Below are positions 35,993 through 45,011 of a stretch of 64,000 nucleotides of DNA, one piece after another. The position numbers and the translations under genes were made by a program. Every line of letters starts with the position of its first letter. The first letter of the stretch is position 1. Source of the stretch: Desulfacinum sp. (GTDB lineage: Bacteria > Desulfobacterota > Syntrophobacteria > Syntrophobacterales > DSM-9756); assembly GCA_014359885.1 (NCBI GenBank), contig JACIYN010000016.1:62001-126000 (forward strand), given 5' to 3'. The notes beneath the pieces are model-generated. The model saw only the letters and a list, made by a program, of their open reading frames with translations. It searched no databases and had not been told where the DNA came from.

Positions 35993-37474
35993 ATGCTTAT
36001 GACGGCCATGGAATTTGCACAGTTTCCGGTTCTTTCGGCGATCCTCTTTTCAACCATCCTGGCGCTCCTGGTGATTCTGTTCATCCCGGACGACCGGCCC
36101 AAGTTGGTCAAGCAGGTGAGCCTGGGCTTCGCGGCAGTGGGCCTGGTTCTTTGTCTCTACGTCTACTTCGCCTACGACACCCAGAAGGGGGGGCTGCAGT
36201 TCGTGGAGCGCTTCCTGTGGGTGAAGAGCCTGGGCATCTACCACTTTCTGGCGGTGGACGGCATCAACGTTCCCATGCTGCTCCTGACGGCCGTGGTGCT
36301 CTTTACGGGCGTGCTCACCATGTGGGAGCTGGAAAAGCGGGTGAAGGAGTATTTTGCTCTCACCTACCTGCTGGTGGCCGGCGTCTACGGCGTCTTCATG
36401 AGCATGGATCTCTTCTTCATCTTCGTCTGGTACGACGTATCGCTCTTTCCCATGTATCCGCTGATCGCCATCTGGGGCAGCACCCGGAAGGAATACGGAG
36501 CCATGAAGCTCACGCTCTACCTGCTGGCGGGTAGCGTGCTCATTCTGCCGGGCATCCTGTATCTTTGGGCCGTGGCGGGCGGAAACACCTTCGATCTTTT
36601 TGAACTGCAGCGGATCGGCTTCGACGTGCACGTGCAGCGCATCGCCTTCCTCATGCTCTACCTGGGCTTCGGGGTGCTGGCCGGCGTGTGGCCGTTCCAC
36701 ACCTGGTCCCCGGTGGGCCACGTGGCGGCACCCACGGCGGTGAGCATGATCCACGCCGGGGTGCTCATGAAGCTGGGCGCCTACGGCATCCTGCGGGTGG
36801 GCATGACCCTTTGCCCCGACGGCCTGGTCTACTGGGCGGACCTCATGGCCCTCCTGGCCACCGTCGGCATCGTCTACGGCGCCTTCGTGGGCCTGGCCCA
36901 GACGGACCTCAAGTACGTGATCGGCTATTCCAGCGTGTCCCACATGGGCATCGTGGGCCTGGGCCTAGCCACCATGACCGTGGACGGCATCAACGGGGCG
37001 GTCTTCCAGATGTTTTCCCACGGGGTCATGACGGCTCTTTTCTTCTCGGCCGTGGGCTACATCTACGACAAGACCCACACCAAGATGATTCCCGACCTGG
37101 GCGGACTGTCCAAGACCATGCCCAAGGCGTCGGCCTTTTTCATCATCGCGGCCTTTTGCGGCATCGGCGTGCCGTGCATGAGCAGCTTCTGGGCGGAACT
37201 GCTGGTCTTCATCTCGGCGGTGAAGACCTATCCGATCCGGGGCATCCTGGCCGTTTCCGGCCTGGTGGTGAGCGCTCTTTTCATGCTCCGGGTGGTGCAG
37301 AAGACCTTCTACGGGGAGAAGAACCCCAAGTGGGAACACATTCCGGATGTGCCCCTTTTCCTGGCCTCTCCCAGGATCATCCTGGTGGGCATCCTGGTCT
37401 TTTTCGGTCTGTTCCCGAGGCTCATCCTGGACGTGATCCAAAGTGCCGTGATTCCTTTTGTGAACAGCCTGTAG
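35993..37474 (+). CDS. nuoM: NADH-quinone oxidoreductase subunit M
   Basis: 493 residues, second antiporter-like subunit. [57 protein letters not shown] and [15 protein letters not shown] are intact. The helix that usually reads WE[ALV]S (glutamate near 144 in E. coli) reads VWYDVSLFP, so Asp replaces Glu at the quinone-side proton pathway. The start is uncertain: ATG 35993 has GAGCGAG close by; GTG 35987 adds two residues. Confidence 0.93.
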   Translation: MLMTAMEFAQFPVLSAILFSTILALLVILFIPDDRPKLVKQVSLGFAAVGLVLCLYVYFAYDTQKGGLQFVERFLWVKSLGIYHFLAVDGINVPMLLLTAVVLFTGVLTMWELEKRVKEYFALTYLLVAGVYGVFMSMDLFFIFVWYDVSLFPMYPLIAIWGSTRKEYGAMKLTLYLLAGSVLILPGILYLWAVAGGNTFDLFELQRIGFDVHVQRIAFLMLYLGFGVLAGVWPFHTWSPVGHVAAPTAVSMIHAGVLMKLGAYGILRVGMTLCPDGLVYWADLMALLATVGIVYGAFVGLAQTDLKYVIGYSSVSHMGIVGLGLATMTVDGINGAVFQMFSHGVMTALFFSAVGYIYDKTHTKMIPDLGGLSKTMPKASAFFIIAAFCGIGVPCMSSFWAELLVFISAVKTYPIRGILAVSGLVVSALFMLRVVQKTFYGEKNPKWEHIPDVPLFLASPRIILVGILVFFGLFPRLILDVIQSAVIPFVNSL

Positions 37475-37496
37475 CGATGCGAGGGATGATTTGGTC

Positions 37497-38918
37497 ATGA
37501 TGAAATGGACCCTGTTTACCCCCGAGTTGTTCTATGTGGCCATGGCGGCCGTCTTCTTCGTGGGCTCCCTGCAGAGGCGGGTGGATTCCAGGCGGCTTTA
37601 CCGGTGGGCGGTCGCCCTGGCGGGGGTCGGGCTGGTGGTGAGCGTGGCCTGCACGCGCCTGGAGGGTTTTCTCTTCTTTGATTCCTACAAGGTGGATCTC
37701 TTCAGCCAGTTCTTCAAGGTGCTCATCGCCTTGGGGACCTTCTTCGTGATTCTGGTCTGTAGCGAACTCCATGGGATCGATCCCCGCAAACACGCGGAAT
37801 TCTATTTCCTGCTGGCCGTCTGCACGCTGGCCATGATGATGCTGGTGAGCGCCGTGGAACTCCTGACCATCTACATCGCCTTGGAACTCTCGTCCTACTC
37901 GCTCTACCTGATGGTGCCCATGCGCCACCGGGCGGATCCCTACGTGGAATCGGGAATCAAGTACTTCATGGTGGGTGCCACGGCCTCGGCCATGATGATC
38001 TTCGGGCTGAGCTATCTTTTCGGCATGACCCACACCACGTATGTGGCCGAAATGGTGCAGGTGCTGCCCGGACTGCTCCATCAGCCGGCGGCGCTGGTGG
38101 GCCTGGTGCTCACCCTGGCCGGGTTCTTTTTCAAGCAGGCCCTTTTCCCCTTCCACATCTGGGCGCCCGACGTCTACCAGGGAGCCGCCAACCAGGTGAC
38201 CACCTACATCGCCACGGCGTCCAAGATGGCCGCCGCCGCCATGGTCATCCGTTTCGTGGGCCTCACCACCGGGCAGTCGGAGGCGCTCATCCAGCTGCTG
38301 GTGGTGCTGTCCGTTCTTTCCATGACCTTCGGCAATCTGGTGGCCATCATCCAGAAGGACATCAAGCGGCTCCTGGCCTATTCCAGCATCGCCCATGCCG
38401 GCTACATGCTCATCGGGATCCTGTGCATGACCCCTCGGGGATACGCCGGCGCCGTCTACTACGCCATGGCCTATCTCATCATGAACTTCGCCTGCTTCAT
38501 GGTGATCATCAAGGTGGCCGACGACGGCCACAATCTGCAGATCAAGGAGCTGGCGGGCCTCCACAAACGCTCGCCGCTCCTGGCCATGACGCTCATGCTG
38601 GCCCTCTTCGGCCTGGCGGGCATTCCCCCCACGCTGGGCTTCACGGGCAAGTTCCTGGTCTTTGCGGCCGCCCTGGAAAAGGGGTACCTGCTTCTGGTGA
38701 TCATCGGCATGATCAACGCCACCATCTCGCTCTACTACTACCTCATCGTTATCAAGGCCGCGTATTTGCTGGAGCCCGTGCGCGAGTACCCGCCGGTTCG
38801 GGTGGACACCGGGACGCGGATCCTCAGCATCGTCCTGGTGATCGCCATGATCTATGTGGGCATCTTCCCCGACCGGTTCGTGGCCTTGTCGGAAGCCGCC
38901 GTGGCCGTGCTTCCGTGA
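37497..38918 (+). CDS. nuoN: NADH-quinone oxidoreductase subunit N
   Basis: 473 residues, third antiporter-like subunit with about 14 helices. [16 protein letters not shown] carries the conserved glutamate, [38 protein letters not shown] the family signature. ATG at 37497 is preceded by GAGGGA; TTG 37491 is the alternative. Followed after 61 nt by the NuoF-like gene, not by the usual end of the operon. Confidence 0.94.
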   Translation: MMKWTLFTPELFYVAMAAVFFVGSLQRRVDSRRLYRWAVALAGVGLVVSVACTRLEGFLFFDSYKVDLFSQFFKVLIALGTFFVILVCSELHGIDPRKHAEFYFLLAVCTLAMMMLVSAVELLTIYIALELSSYSLYLMVPMRHRADPYVESGIKYFMVGATASAMMIFGLSYLFGMTHTTYVAEMVQVLPGLLHQPAALVGLVLTLAGFFFKQALFPFHIWAPDVYQGAANQVTTYIATASKMAAAAMVIRFVGLTTGQSEALIQLLVVLSVLSMTFGNLVAIIQKDIKRLLAYSSIAHAGYMLIGILCMTPRGYAGAVYYAMAYLIMNFACFMVIIKVADDGHNLQIKELAGLHKRSPLLAMTLMLALFGLAGIPPTLGFTGKFLVFAAALEKGYLLLVIIGMINATISLYYYLIVIKAAYLLEPVREYPPVRVDTGTRILSIVLVIAMIYVGIFPDRFVALSEAAVAVLP

Positions 38919-38979
38919 GGGGTGGGCGGAAACGATTTTACGGGATCCATCTCATGGTCTCATTGGCAAGGAAGTGAAT

Positions 38980-39855
38980 ATGCTGGCACGATTCAGGGAA
39001 TTGGCTCGGGACATTCAGGACAAGGCGCTGGGGTCGATCAAGCGGGCGAAGGACGAGCCGGCGGCCAAGGTGGTGCCCCTGAAGCGGAAGGCCCCGGAAC
39101 GTCCTTTCTGCGATCCCGACGGTAAACGGCCGTGCATCACGGTGTGTGCGCCCCGGGAAAAGTGCGGGTGCGCCTGCGAGGATCTGCGCCGGGAACTGGA
39201 AGCGGCCGTGGGCCGATCGGGTTTGAACATCCGGGTGGAGAAGGCCAAGACCGGCTGCCCGGGCTCCTGTGCCCTGGGGCCCTTCGTGGGATTTCCGCAG
39301 AAGGGGTTTTTCTACGTGAAGGTGGATCCCAAGGATGCCGGGCTGATCGTGGAGGAGACCCTTATCCGGGGGAAGCTGCTTTTCCCGTACCTTTCCGTGA
39401 ATCCCGACCGATCCTACCGGCAGGACATCCTGTACGACCGAACCACGGGCATGCTGGCCGCCATCGACGAACAGGTGTGCATGGTGGAGGTGGCCAAGTA
39501 TTTCCTGGATTTCGAGGAAGACCTTTCCTGCGGCAAGTGCGTTCCCTGCCGGCTGGGCATCAAACGCATGCATGAGTCGCTGGGGCGCATCGTGGAAGGC
39601 AAGGGAACCATGGACGATTTGGAGCAGCTGAAGGTGCTGGGCCATACCATGATCTACGCCGCCCACTGCCAATTCGCCATGGCCAGCACCCGCCCGGTGC
39701 TCAGCGCGGTGAGCTTTTTTGAGGATGAGTTCCTGGCTCACATCGAAAGGCAGGAGTGTCCGGCGGGTGTGTGCCGGGCCCTGGTGGAGATACAGAGAAA
39801 GAAGGCGTTTCGGGAGCGCATGGCGGCGCCCAAGAAAAAGAAGAAGGGCAAGTAA
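38980..39855 (+). CDS. Flavin-less NuoF-like Fe-S protein
   Basis: 291 residues. Region 43-135 looks like a thioredoxin-type [2Fe-2S] module (Cys62, 64, 66, 93, 97). It then jumps to the C-terminal part of NuoF: DEQVCMVEVAKYFLDFEEDLSC (167-184), the N3 motif SCGKCVPCRLGIKRMHES with Cys184/187/190 and distal Cys230. The FMN/NADH-binding core (GRGGAGF, NADE) and SLBB domain are missing. So it should carry two clusters but no flavin. It lies between nuoN and nuoG in the same direction, suggesting an auxiliary or replacement electron-entry subunit of this complex I. The tail is Lys-rich. ATG at 38980 is behind AAGGAAG. Confidence 0.72.
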   Translation: MLARFRELARDIQDKALGSIKRAKDEPAAKVVPLKRKAPERPFCDPDGKRPCITVCAPREKCGCACEDLRRELEAAVGRSGLNIRVEKAKTGCPGSCALGPFVGFPQKGFFYVKVDPKDAGLIVEETLIRGKLLFPYLSVNPDRSYRQDILYDRTTGMLAAIDEQVCMVEVAKYFLDFEEDLSCGKCVPCRLGIKRMHESLGRIVEGKGTMDDLEQLKVLGHTMIYAAHCQFAMASTRPVLSAVSFFEDEFLAHIERQECPAGVCRALVEIQRKKAFRERMAAPKKKKKGK

Positions 39856-39980
39856 ACAACCGGCTCCAGGGCGGCAGCGGGCGGGCCGGCCCGCCAAAGG
39901 GCACATGGTGCGGAAGGGCCTTGAGGATCTCCCAGTCGAACGAGCCCACGGATCCTAGCATGGAAAGAGGGATGAGGCGT

Positions 39981-42290
39981 ATGGCGAAGATCACGTTAAA
40001 GATCAACGGCCAGGAAGTCCAGGTGGAAGAGGGAGCCACGATTCTGGAGGCTGCGAATCAGGCGGGGGTGTACATCCCCACCTTGTGCTACCATCCCTAT
40101 CTGCCGCTGGAGGAGGCGTGCCGGATCTGCGTTGTGGAGGACGTGCGACGGGGTTGGTCCACGCTGGTGGCGGCCTGCGTTTTTCCCGCCCGGCAGGGCA
40201 TGGTGATCGAGACCGACTCGGAAAAGGTGCAGGAATCCCGAAAGACCATCCTGGAGCTGCTTCTCTCCGATCACCCCAACGAATGCATGACCTGCCAGGC
40301 CACGGGCCAGTGTGAGTTGCAGGACCTGGCCTATCGTTTCCGGGTGCAGCCGGACGTCTACACGGGCGAACGCCACAAACTGCCCGTGGATTCGGATCCC
40401 AACCCATTCCTGCACATCGACATGAACAAATGCGTCTTGTGTCGGCGGTGTATCCGGGCCTGCCACGAGATCCAGGGGGCCGACATCTGGACCAAGGTGG
40501 GGCGCGGTTTTGAACAGCGCATCTCCACCGCCTTCGAATTGCCCCTGGAGGACGCCGGGTGTGAATTCTGCGGCCATTGCGCCGACTTCTGCCCGGTGGA
40601 CGCCATCGGATTTCGTTCCGGACGCTACCAGGTACGGTCGTGGGAAACCCGAAAAGGAACCACCGTCTGTCTGCAATGTCCCATGGGCTGCGGTGTGACC
40701 TACGAGGTCCACAACGGCAAGGTGGTGACGGCCCACGGGGACTTTCCGTCTCCCGCCAGCGGCGGTGCGCTCTGCAAGCGGGGCCGCTTCAACTACAACT
40801 TCGTGAACACGCCGGAAAGACTCCGGGGGGCCATGGTCCAAAACGACGCCGGCGAACTGGAGCCCGTCCCCGTGGACCAGGCCCTGGATACGGCCGCCGC
40901 CCGGCTGCGGGATCTGGCGGACCAGAACGGCGGATCGTCTGTGGCCGTTCTCGCAGGCGATATGCTGACCAACGAGGAATACTACCTGCTCCAGAAGCTG
41001 GCCCGCGGCGCCCTCCGGACCCACAACGTGGACAACGTGGCGGGTCCCTGGCAGCTGCCGCTCTACGAAGGGCTTTCCACCAGCCTGGGCCTGGGGGCCA
41101 TGACCCATCCGCTTTCGGACATCGCCCAGGCCAAGAGCCTTCTGGTGCTGGGGTCCAACACCCTGGAAAAGCATGCCATCGCGGCCCTTCGCGCCCGAAA
41201 GGCGGTTCGGGAAGGGGCGGTGATGATCGTGGCCCATCCCGACCAGGTGGCGCTCACCAAGAACGCCGAGCGGCATCTGGCCATCCGGCCGGGGTCGGAA
41301 AGTGCTCTCGTGTGCGGCTTCCTCAAGGTCATCCTGGAAGAAAAGCTTTACGACGAAGGGTTCGTGGAAGCCAACACCCAGGATTTCGACAAGCTCCAGA
41401 GGAGCCTGGAAAAGATCTCCCTGGCCGGTGTGGCGGAAAAGACGGGCCTTTCCGAGGACGTCCTTCGGGAGGCCGCGCGGCTCTACGCCTCCAGGAAGCC
41501 CGCCTGCCTCATCTATGGCGCGGACAGGGCCGGGGAACCCGCCGACGAGACCTTCTATCGCATGTGTGTGGCCCTGCAGGCCCTGCTGGGATCCGTGGCA
41601 CTTCCGGGGGGCGGCGTGATGGCCATGGGCGTCGGCGGCAACGGCCTGGGAGCCGTCCAGTTCGGCGCCTGCCCCAAGTACCTGCCCGGCTTCCGGCCGG
41701 CCACCCAGGCGGCCTCCCGGAAGGTGGCCTCCAACCTGTGGGGCGTGGAAGTGCCCGGAGATCCGGGCCTCTCCTGGCCCGATCTGTTCGAGGCCATGGA
41801 CAAGGGCCAGATCAAGGCCCTCTACCTGGTGGGGCTGGACCCCTTCGGCCTGGGGCTCCCGGAAAGAAAGGTGGAATCGGCTCTCGCCAAACTGCAGCTT
41901 CTGATCGTTCAGGATGCGGCCAAGACCCGGGCGGCCGGTTTCGCCCACGTGGTCCTGCCGGGAGCGGCCTACCTGGAAAAGGAGGGAACGGCCGTCAACT
42001 GCGAGCGGCGGATCCAGAGACTTTTGCCCGTCATGGAGCCTCCGGGGCAGGCCCGTGCGGATTTCCATCTCATCAATGGTCTTCTCAGGCGCCTCAATGA
42101 AAATCTGGCCCTTGAGGGACCGGCGGCCGCCTTCGCGGAAGCCGCCCAGCTCGTGAAGGAACTGGGGGCCGCCTCCTATGAAACCGTGGAGGGCTTGTGC
42201 TGGCCCATCGGAGAGGGTGGCACGGGGACGGAGCGGCTCTTGCTGGACGGCAAGGAAAAACCGGTCAAGTTCTACGCCGCCCGCCTCTAG
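39981..42290 (+). CDS. nuoG: NADH-quinone oxidoreductase subunit G
   Basis: 769 residues. N-terminal [2Fe-2S] ferredoxin (LCYHPYLPLEEACRICVVE and CVFPARQG), the His-Cys3 cluster motif (HPNECMTCQATGQCELQ), two [4Fe-4S] motifs (CVLCRRCIRACHE, CEFCGHCADFCP), then a molybdopterin-oxidoreductase-like domain whose [4Fe-4S] motif is CLQCPMGCGVTYEV. Where formate dehydrogenases have the catalytic Sec/Cys-His the sequence reads NVDNVAGPWQ, so no Mo-catalysis is expected. It passes electrons from NuoF-type subunits to NuoI. Position at the end of the cluster, after the NuoF-like gene, is unusual. ATG at 39981 chosen; ATG 39972 is possible. Confidence 0.9.
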   Translation: MAKITLKINGQEVQVEEGATILEAANQAGVYIPTLCYHPYLPLEEACRICVVEDVRRGWSTLVAACVFPARQGMVIETDSEKVQESRKTILELLLSDHPNECMTCQATGQCELQDLAYRFRVQPDVYTGERHKLPVDSDPNPFLHIDMNKCVLCRRCIRACHEIQGADIWTKVGRGFEQRISTAFELPLEDAGCEFCGHCADFCPVDAIGFRSGRYQVRSWETRKGTTVCLQCPMGCGVTYEVHNGKVVTAHGDFPSPASGGALCKRGRFNYNFVNTPERLRGAMVQNDAGELEPVPVDQALDTAAARLRDLADQNGGSSVAVLAGDMLTNEEYYLLQKLARGALRTHNVDNVAGPWQLPLYEGLSTSLGLGAMTHPLSDIAQAKSLLVLGSNTLEKHAIAALRARKAVREGAVMIVAHPDQVALTKNAERHLAIRPGSESALVCGFLKVILEEKLYDEGFVEANTQDFDKLQRSLEKISLAGVAEKTGLSEDVLREAARLYASRKPACLIYGADRAGEPADETFYRMCVALQALLGSVALPGGGVMAMGVGGNGLGAVQFGACPKYLPGFRPATQAASRKVASNLWGVEVPGDPGLSWPDLFEAMDKGQIKALYLVGLDPFGLGLPERKVESALAKLQLLIVQDAAKTRAAGFAHVVLPGAAYLEKEGTAVNCERRIQRLLPVMEPPGQARADFHLINGLLRRLNENLALEGPAAAFAEAAQLVKELGAASYETVEGLCWPIGEGGTGTERLLLDGKEKPVKFYAARL

Positions 42291-42355
42291 GAACCTCTTC
42301 GAGGGGGCCTTTTACTCCCTTTCCGGATTGCTTCCCGCTGTTTCCGATTGGCGTA

Positions 42356-42377
42356 GGGGCGGTTCGCGAACCGCCCC
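42356..42377. repeat. 22-bp perfect palindrome between convergent genes
   Basis: Same sequence as at 14257-14278. It lies between the nuoG stop and the trhP stop, where its hairpin could help end transcription from both sides, although no T-run follows. Confidence 0.85.
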
Positions 42378-42447
42378 TGTTCTATCCCACCATGGGCGTC
42401 ATAAAAAGCCGACGATTTTCCAACTGTTTCTGCTCAAAGCTTATTGC

Positions 42448-43710
42448 TTAGAGTTCCATGCGCACCACCTGGTCCGGGAAGGTGTCGAAGGGAACGACGA
42501 ACTGAACCCGCTGGTTGGGGTGGACCCTGTCCACGGGGCGGCCATCGGGATCGTGCATCTCCCTTATCTCAAAGAATCTATTGGATCCGTCGGGGAACAA
42601 GAATTCCAGTCGGACGCCCCGAACCAGGGGGCTCCGGGCTTCCAGAAGAACAGGCAGCCGATCCCTGAGGCCGTGTGCGGGATGGTCCCGGTGGGTTGCG
42701 GGATGGCGCCGTACGATGCCCGCCAGGGTGTGGGTGCGCCGGTAGGCGGTGTGGTGCGCCACGTCGGCACGGTCGAAGGAGGATTCGGGAAACATGAGTC
42801 CGTAGGTGTAGGGCCGGTGGCTCACCCGGCGAAGCTCCTCCATCCAGGTGGAATCCAACTGGAAGGCTTCCGGATCTTGGAAAAACCGGTCGATGGCCAG
42901 CCGATAGGCCCGAACCACCGTGGCCACGTAGTGGGCGCCCTTCATGCGCCCTTCGATCTTCAGGGCATCCACACCCAGGCGGAGCACTTCCGGCAGCCTG
43001 GGAAGCAGGCACAGATCGCGGGAATTGAAGATGTAGGTTCCCCGGCCGTCCTCCTCTACGGGAAAGTATTCTCCCGGCCTTTTCTCCTCCATCAAGTGGT
43101 AGCGCCATCGACACGGCTGGGTGCACAGGCCCCGGTTGGCTCCGCGCCGGTTGAGAAAGGCGCTCAAAAGGCATCTGCCGGAATAGGACACGCACAGGGC
43201 GCCATGAACGAAGAGTTCCAGATCCACGTCCACCGCTTTTCGAACGGCGAGAATCTCTTCCCAGCTGAGCTCGCGGGCCAGGTTGATGCGACGGATGCCG
43301 TTTCGGGCCCAGAATCGGGCGCTGGCGGCATTGGTGGTGTTGGCCTGGGTACTCAGGTGCAGGGGTATATGGGGAGCCACCCGCCGGGCCAGGTCCACCA
43401 CGCCGGGATCGCTCACGATGAGTCCGTCCACGCCGATTTCCGCCGCGTAGGAAAGGGCCTCTTCCAGGCCCGGAAGTTCCGGCGGATGGGGAAAGACGTT
43501 GAGGGCCCAATAGAGCTTCTTTCCCCAGCGGCGGGCCAGATGGGCGGCCAGAGCCAGCTCTTCGTCGTCCAGGTTGCCCGCCTGGGCCCGGAGGCTGAAC
43601 CGGGTGCCTCCCACGTACACCGCATCGGCGCCGTAGAGGAAGGCGATGCGCACCTTTTCCAAGGTGCCTCCGGGGGCCAGGAGTTCCGGTTTTTTCGCGG
43701 GTGCGCCCAT
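42448..43710 (-). CDS. trhP: U32 peptidase-family tRNA hydroxylation protein (TrhP/YegQ-like)
   Basis: 420 residues. PELLAPGGTLEKVRIAFLYGADAVYVGG opens the U32 fold, ELFVHGALCVSYSGRCLLSAF and NRGLCTQPCRWRY carry the family signature and the four cysteines likely to hold an Fe-S cluster, and RDLCLLPRLPEVLRLGVDALKIEGRMK follows. The best match by order and length is YegQ/TrhP, which hydroxylates U34 of tRNA; RlhA (23S rRNA) is the alternative. ATG at 43710 has GGAGG five bases upstream. Divergent from dprA. Confidence 0.82.
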   Translation of the reverse strand: MGAPAKKPELLAPGGTLEKVRIAFLYGADAVYVGGTRFSLRAQAGNLDDEELALAAHLARRWGKKLYWALNVFPHPPELPGLEEALSYAAEIGVDGLIVSDPGVVDLARRVAPHIPLHLSTQANTTNAASARFWARNGIRRINLARELSWEEILAVRKAVDVDLELFVHGALCVSYSGRCLLSAFLNRRGANRGLCTQPCRWRYHLMEEKRPGEYFPVEEDGRGTYIFNSRDLCLLPRLPEVLRLGVDALKIEGRMKGAHYVATVVRAYRLAIDRFFQDPEAFQLDSTWMEELRRVSHRPYTYGLMFPESSFDRADVAHHTAYRRTHTLAGIVRRHPATHRDHPAHGLRDRLPVLLEARSPLVRGVRLEFLFPDGSNRFFEIREMHDPDGRPVDRVHPNQRVQFVVPFDTFPDQVVRMEL

Positions 43711-43742
43711 CGATCCTCCGTGCCAAGCCTCGGCGTCCGGAT

Positions 43743-43769
43743 TTGACAAATGCTCGAGCGGGCTATAAC
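43743..43769 (+). promoter_or_regulatory. Promoter of dprA
   Basis: TTGACA (43743-43748), 15-bp spacer, TATAAC (43764-43769); a one-base shift gives ATAACT with 16. About 37 bp before the GTG start. Confidence 0.6.
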
Positions 43770-43805
43770 TAACACTGCCATCGGGAACGGATCAAGGAAG
43801 CCTTC

Positions 43806-44945
43806 GTGACGAGAACCGAACTGGACGAAAAGACCAGAGCCTGGCTCACCCTGAGGCTCACGCCCGGATTGGGGGCCCGTTCCATGCTCCGGCTTCTGGA
43901 GCGCTACGGATCCCCGGAGGAGGTGGTGCGCGCCGGAGGCCGGGATCTGGAAACGGTGCCGGGGCTTCGGCGCGAGGCGAAAGAGGCCTTGAGTCGAAAG
44001 CGCACCCTGAGGCCCGTGGAGGAGGAATGGGAGGCGCTGCGGCGCCGAGGGTGGGGGATCGTCTGCCTGGGTGATGACGACTACCCGGAAAACCTCAAGA
44101 CCATACCCGACCCTCCTCCGGTTCTCTATGTGACCGGAGCGCCGGAGCCCAAGGACCTGGTGGCGGTGGCGGTGGTGGGATCCCGGTTTGCCTCGCCCAT
44201 GGGGCTCCTTTTCACGGAAAGACTCTGCGCGGACTTGGGGCGGCGGGGTGTGACCGTGGTGAGCGGCTTCGCCATGGGAATCGACAGCGCGGCCCATCGA
44301 GGAGCCCTCAAGGCGGGGGGGCGCACCATCGCCGTCCTGGGGTGCGGGCTGGATGTGGTCTATCCCAAACCGAACCGGGATCTTCGCCGAAGGATCGCCG
44401 AAGCGGGCCTCCTGGTCAGCGAGTTTCCTCTGGGTACGCCGCCGCTGGCCGGCCATTTTCCCATGCGAAACCGGATCATCAGTGGCCTCTCGCTGGGCGT
44501 GGTGGTGGTGGAGGCGGCCGACCGCAGTGGGTCGCTCATCACGGCCCGGCTCGCCCTGGAACAGGGCCGGGAGGTGTTCGCTGTGCCGGGGCTGGCGCGG
44601 CATTTCCGGAGTTCCGGACCGCACCGGCTTCTGCGCCAGGGGGCCAAGCTGGTGGAATCGGCGGAAGACATCCTGGAAGAGATCGCACCCATGGTTCGGC
44701 CCAGCTGGTCCGTGCCGGACGTGGCGGCCGGGACGGCGGCGGGGGAAGGCCGGGACGACGGCGAGTCGAATCTGTCCGAGGAACACCAACGCATCCTCGG
44801 CGTTCTTTCCGGGGAGCCGTGCCATGTGGACCGGATCTGCCGGGAAAGCTCTCTCGGCGCGGCCCAAACCATGGCACTTCTTTTGGATTTGGAGATGAAA
44901 GGCCTTGTGCGGCAACTGCCCGGCAAGTATTTTGTGCGCCTTTAA
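43806..44945 (+). CDS. dprA: DNA-processing protein DprA (Smf)
   Basis: 379 residues. N-terminal SAM-like helices, then the extended Rossmann DprA domain: VAVVGSRFASPMGL, VVSGFAMGIDSAAHRGAL, AVLGCGLDVVYPKPN and FPMRNRIISGLSLGVVVVEAADRSGSLITARLALEQGREVFAVPG. A C-terminal winged helix (about 320-379) ends the protein. It loads RecA on incoming single-stranded DNA during transformation; in many non-competent bacteria its role is unclear. GTG start with AAGGAAG upstream. topA follows, a pairing common in many genomes. Confidence 0.95.
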   Translation: MTRTELDEKTRAWLTLRLTPGLGARSMLRLLERYGSPEEVVRAGGRDLETVPGLRREAKEALSRKRTLRPVEEEWEALRRRGWGIVCLGDDDYPENLKTIPDPPPVLYVTGAPEPKDLVAVAVVGSRFASPMGLLFTERLCADLGRRGVTVVSGFAMGIDSAAHRGALKAGGRTIAVLGCGLDVVYPKPNRDLRRRIAEAGLLVSEFPLGTPPLAGHFPMRNRIISGLSLGVVVVEAADRSGSLITARLALEQGREVFAVPGLARHFRSSGPHRLLRQGAKLVESAEDILEEIAPMVRPSWSVPDVAAGTAAGEGRDDGESNLSEEHQRILGVLSGEPCHVDRICRESSLGAAQTMALLLDLEMKGLVRQLPGKYFVRL

Positions 44946-45011
44946 TTGGTTTTAAGAAAACGGCCGACCGTGCCGAAAAGAGTACTGAGAGATGAACTGA
45001 TCGGGGGATGA

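Noticed and set aside
39981..42290. Formate dehydrogenase alpha subunit
   Set aside because: The domain order is that of NuoG, the Sec/Cys-His catalytic motif is absent and no UGA is in frame.
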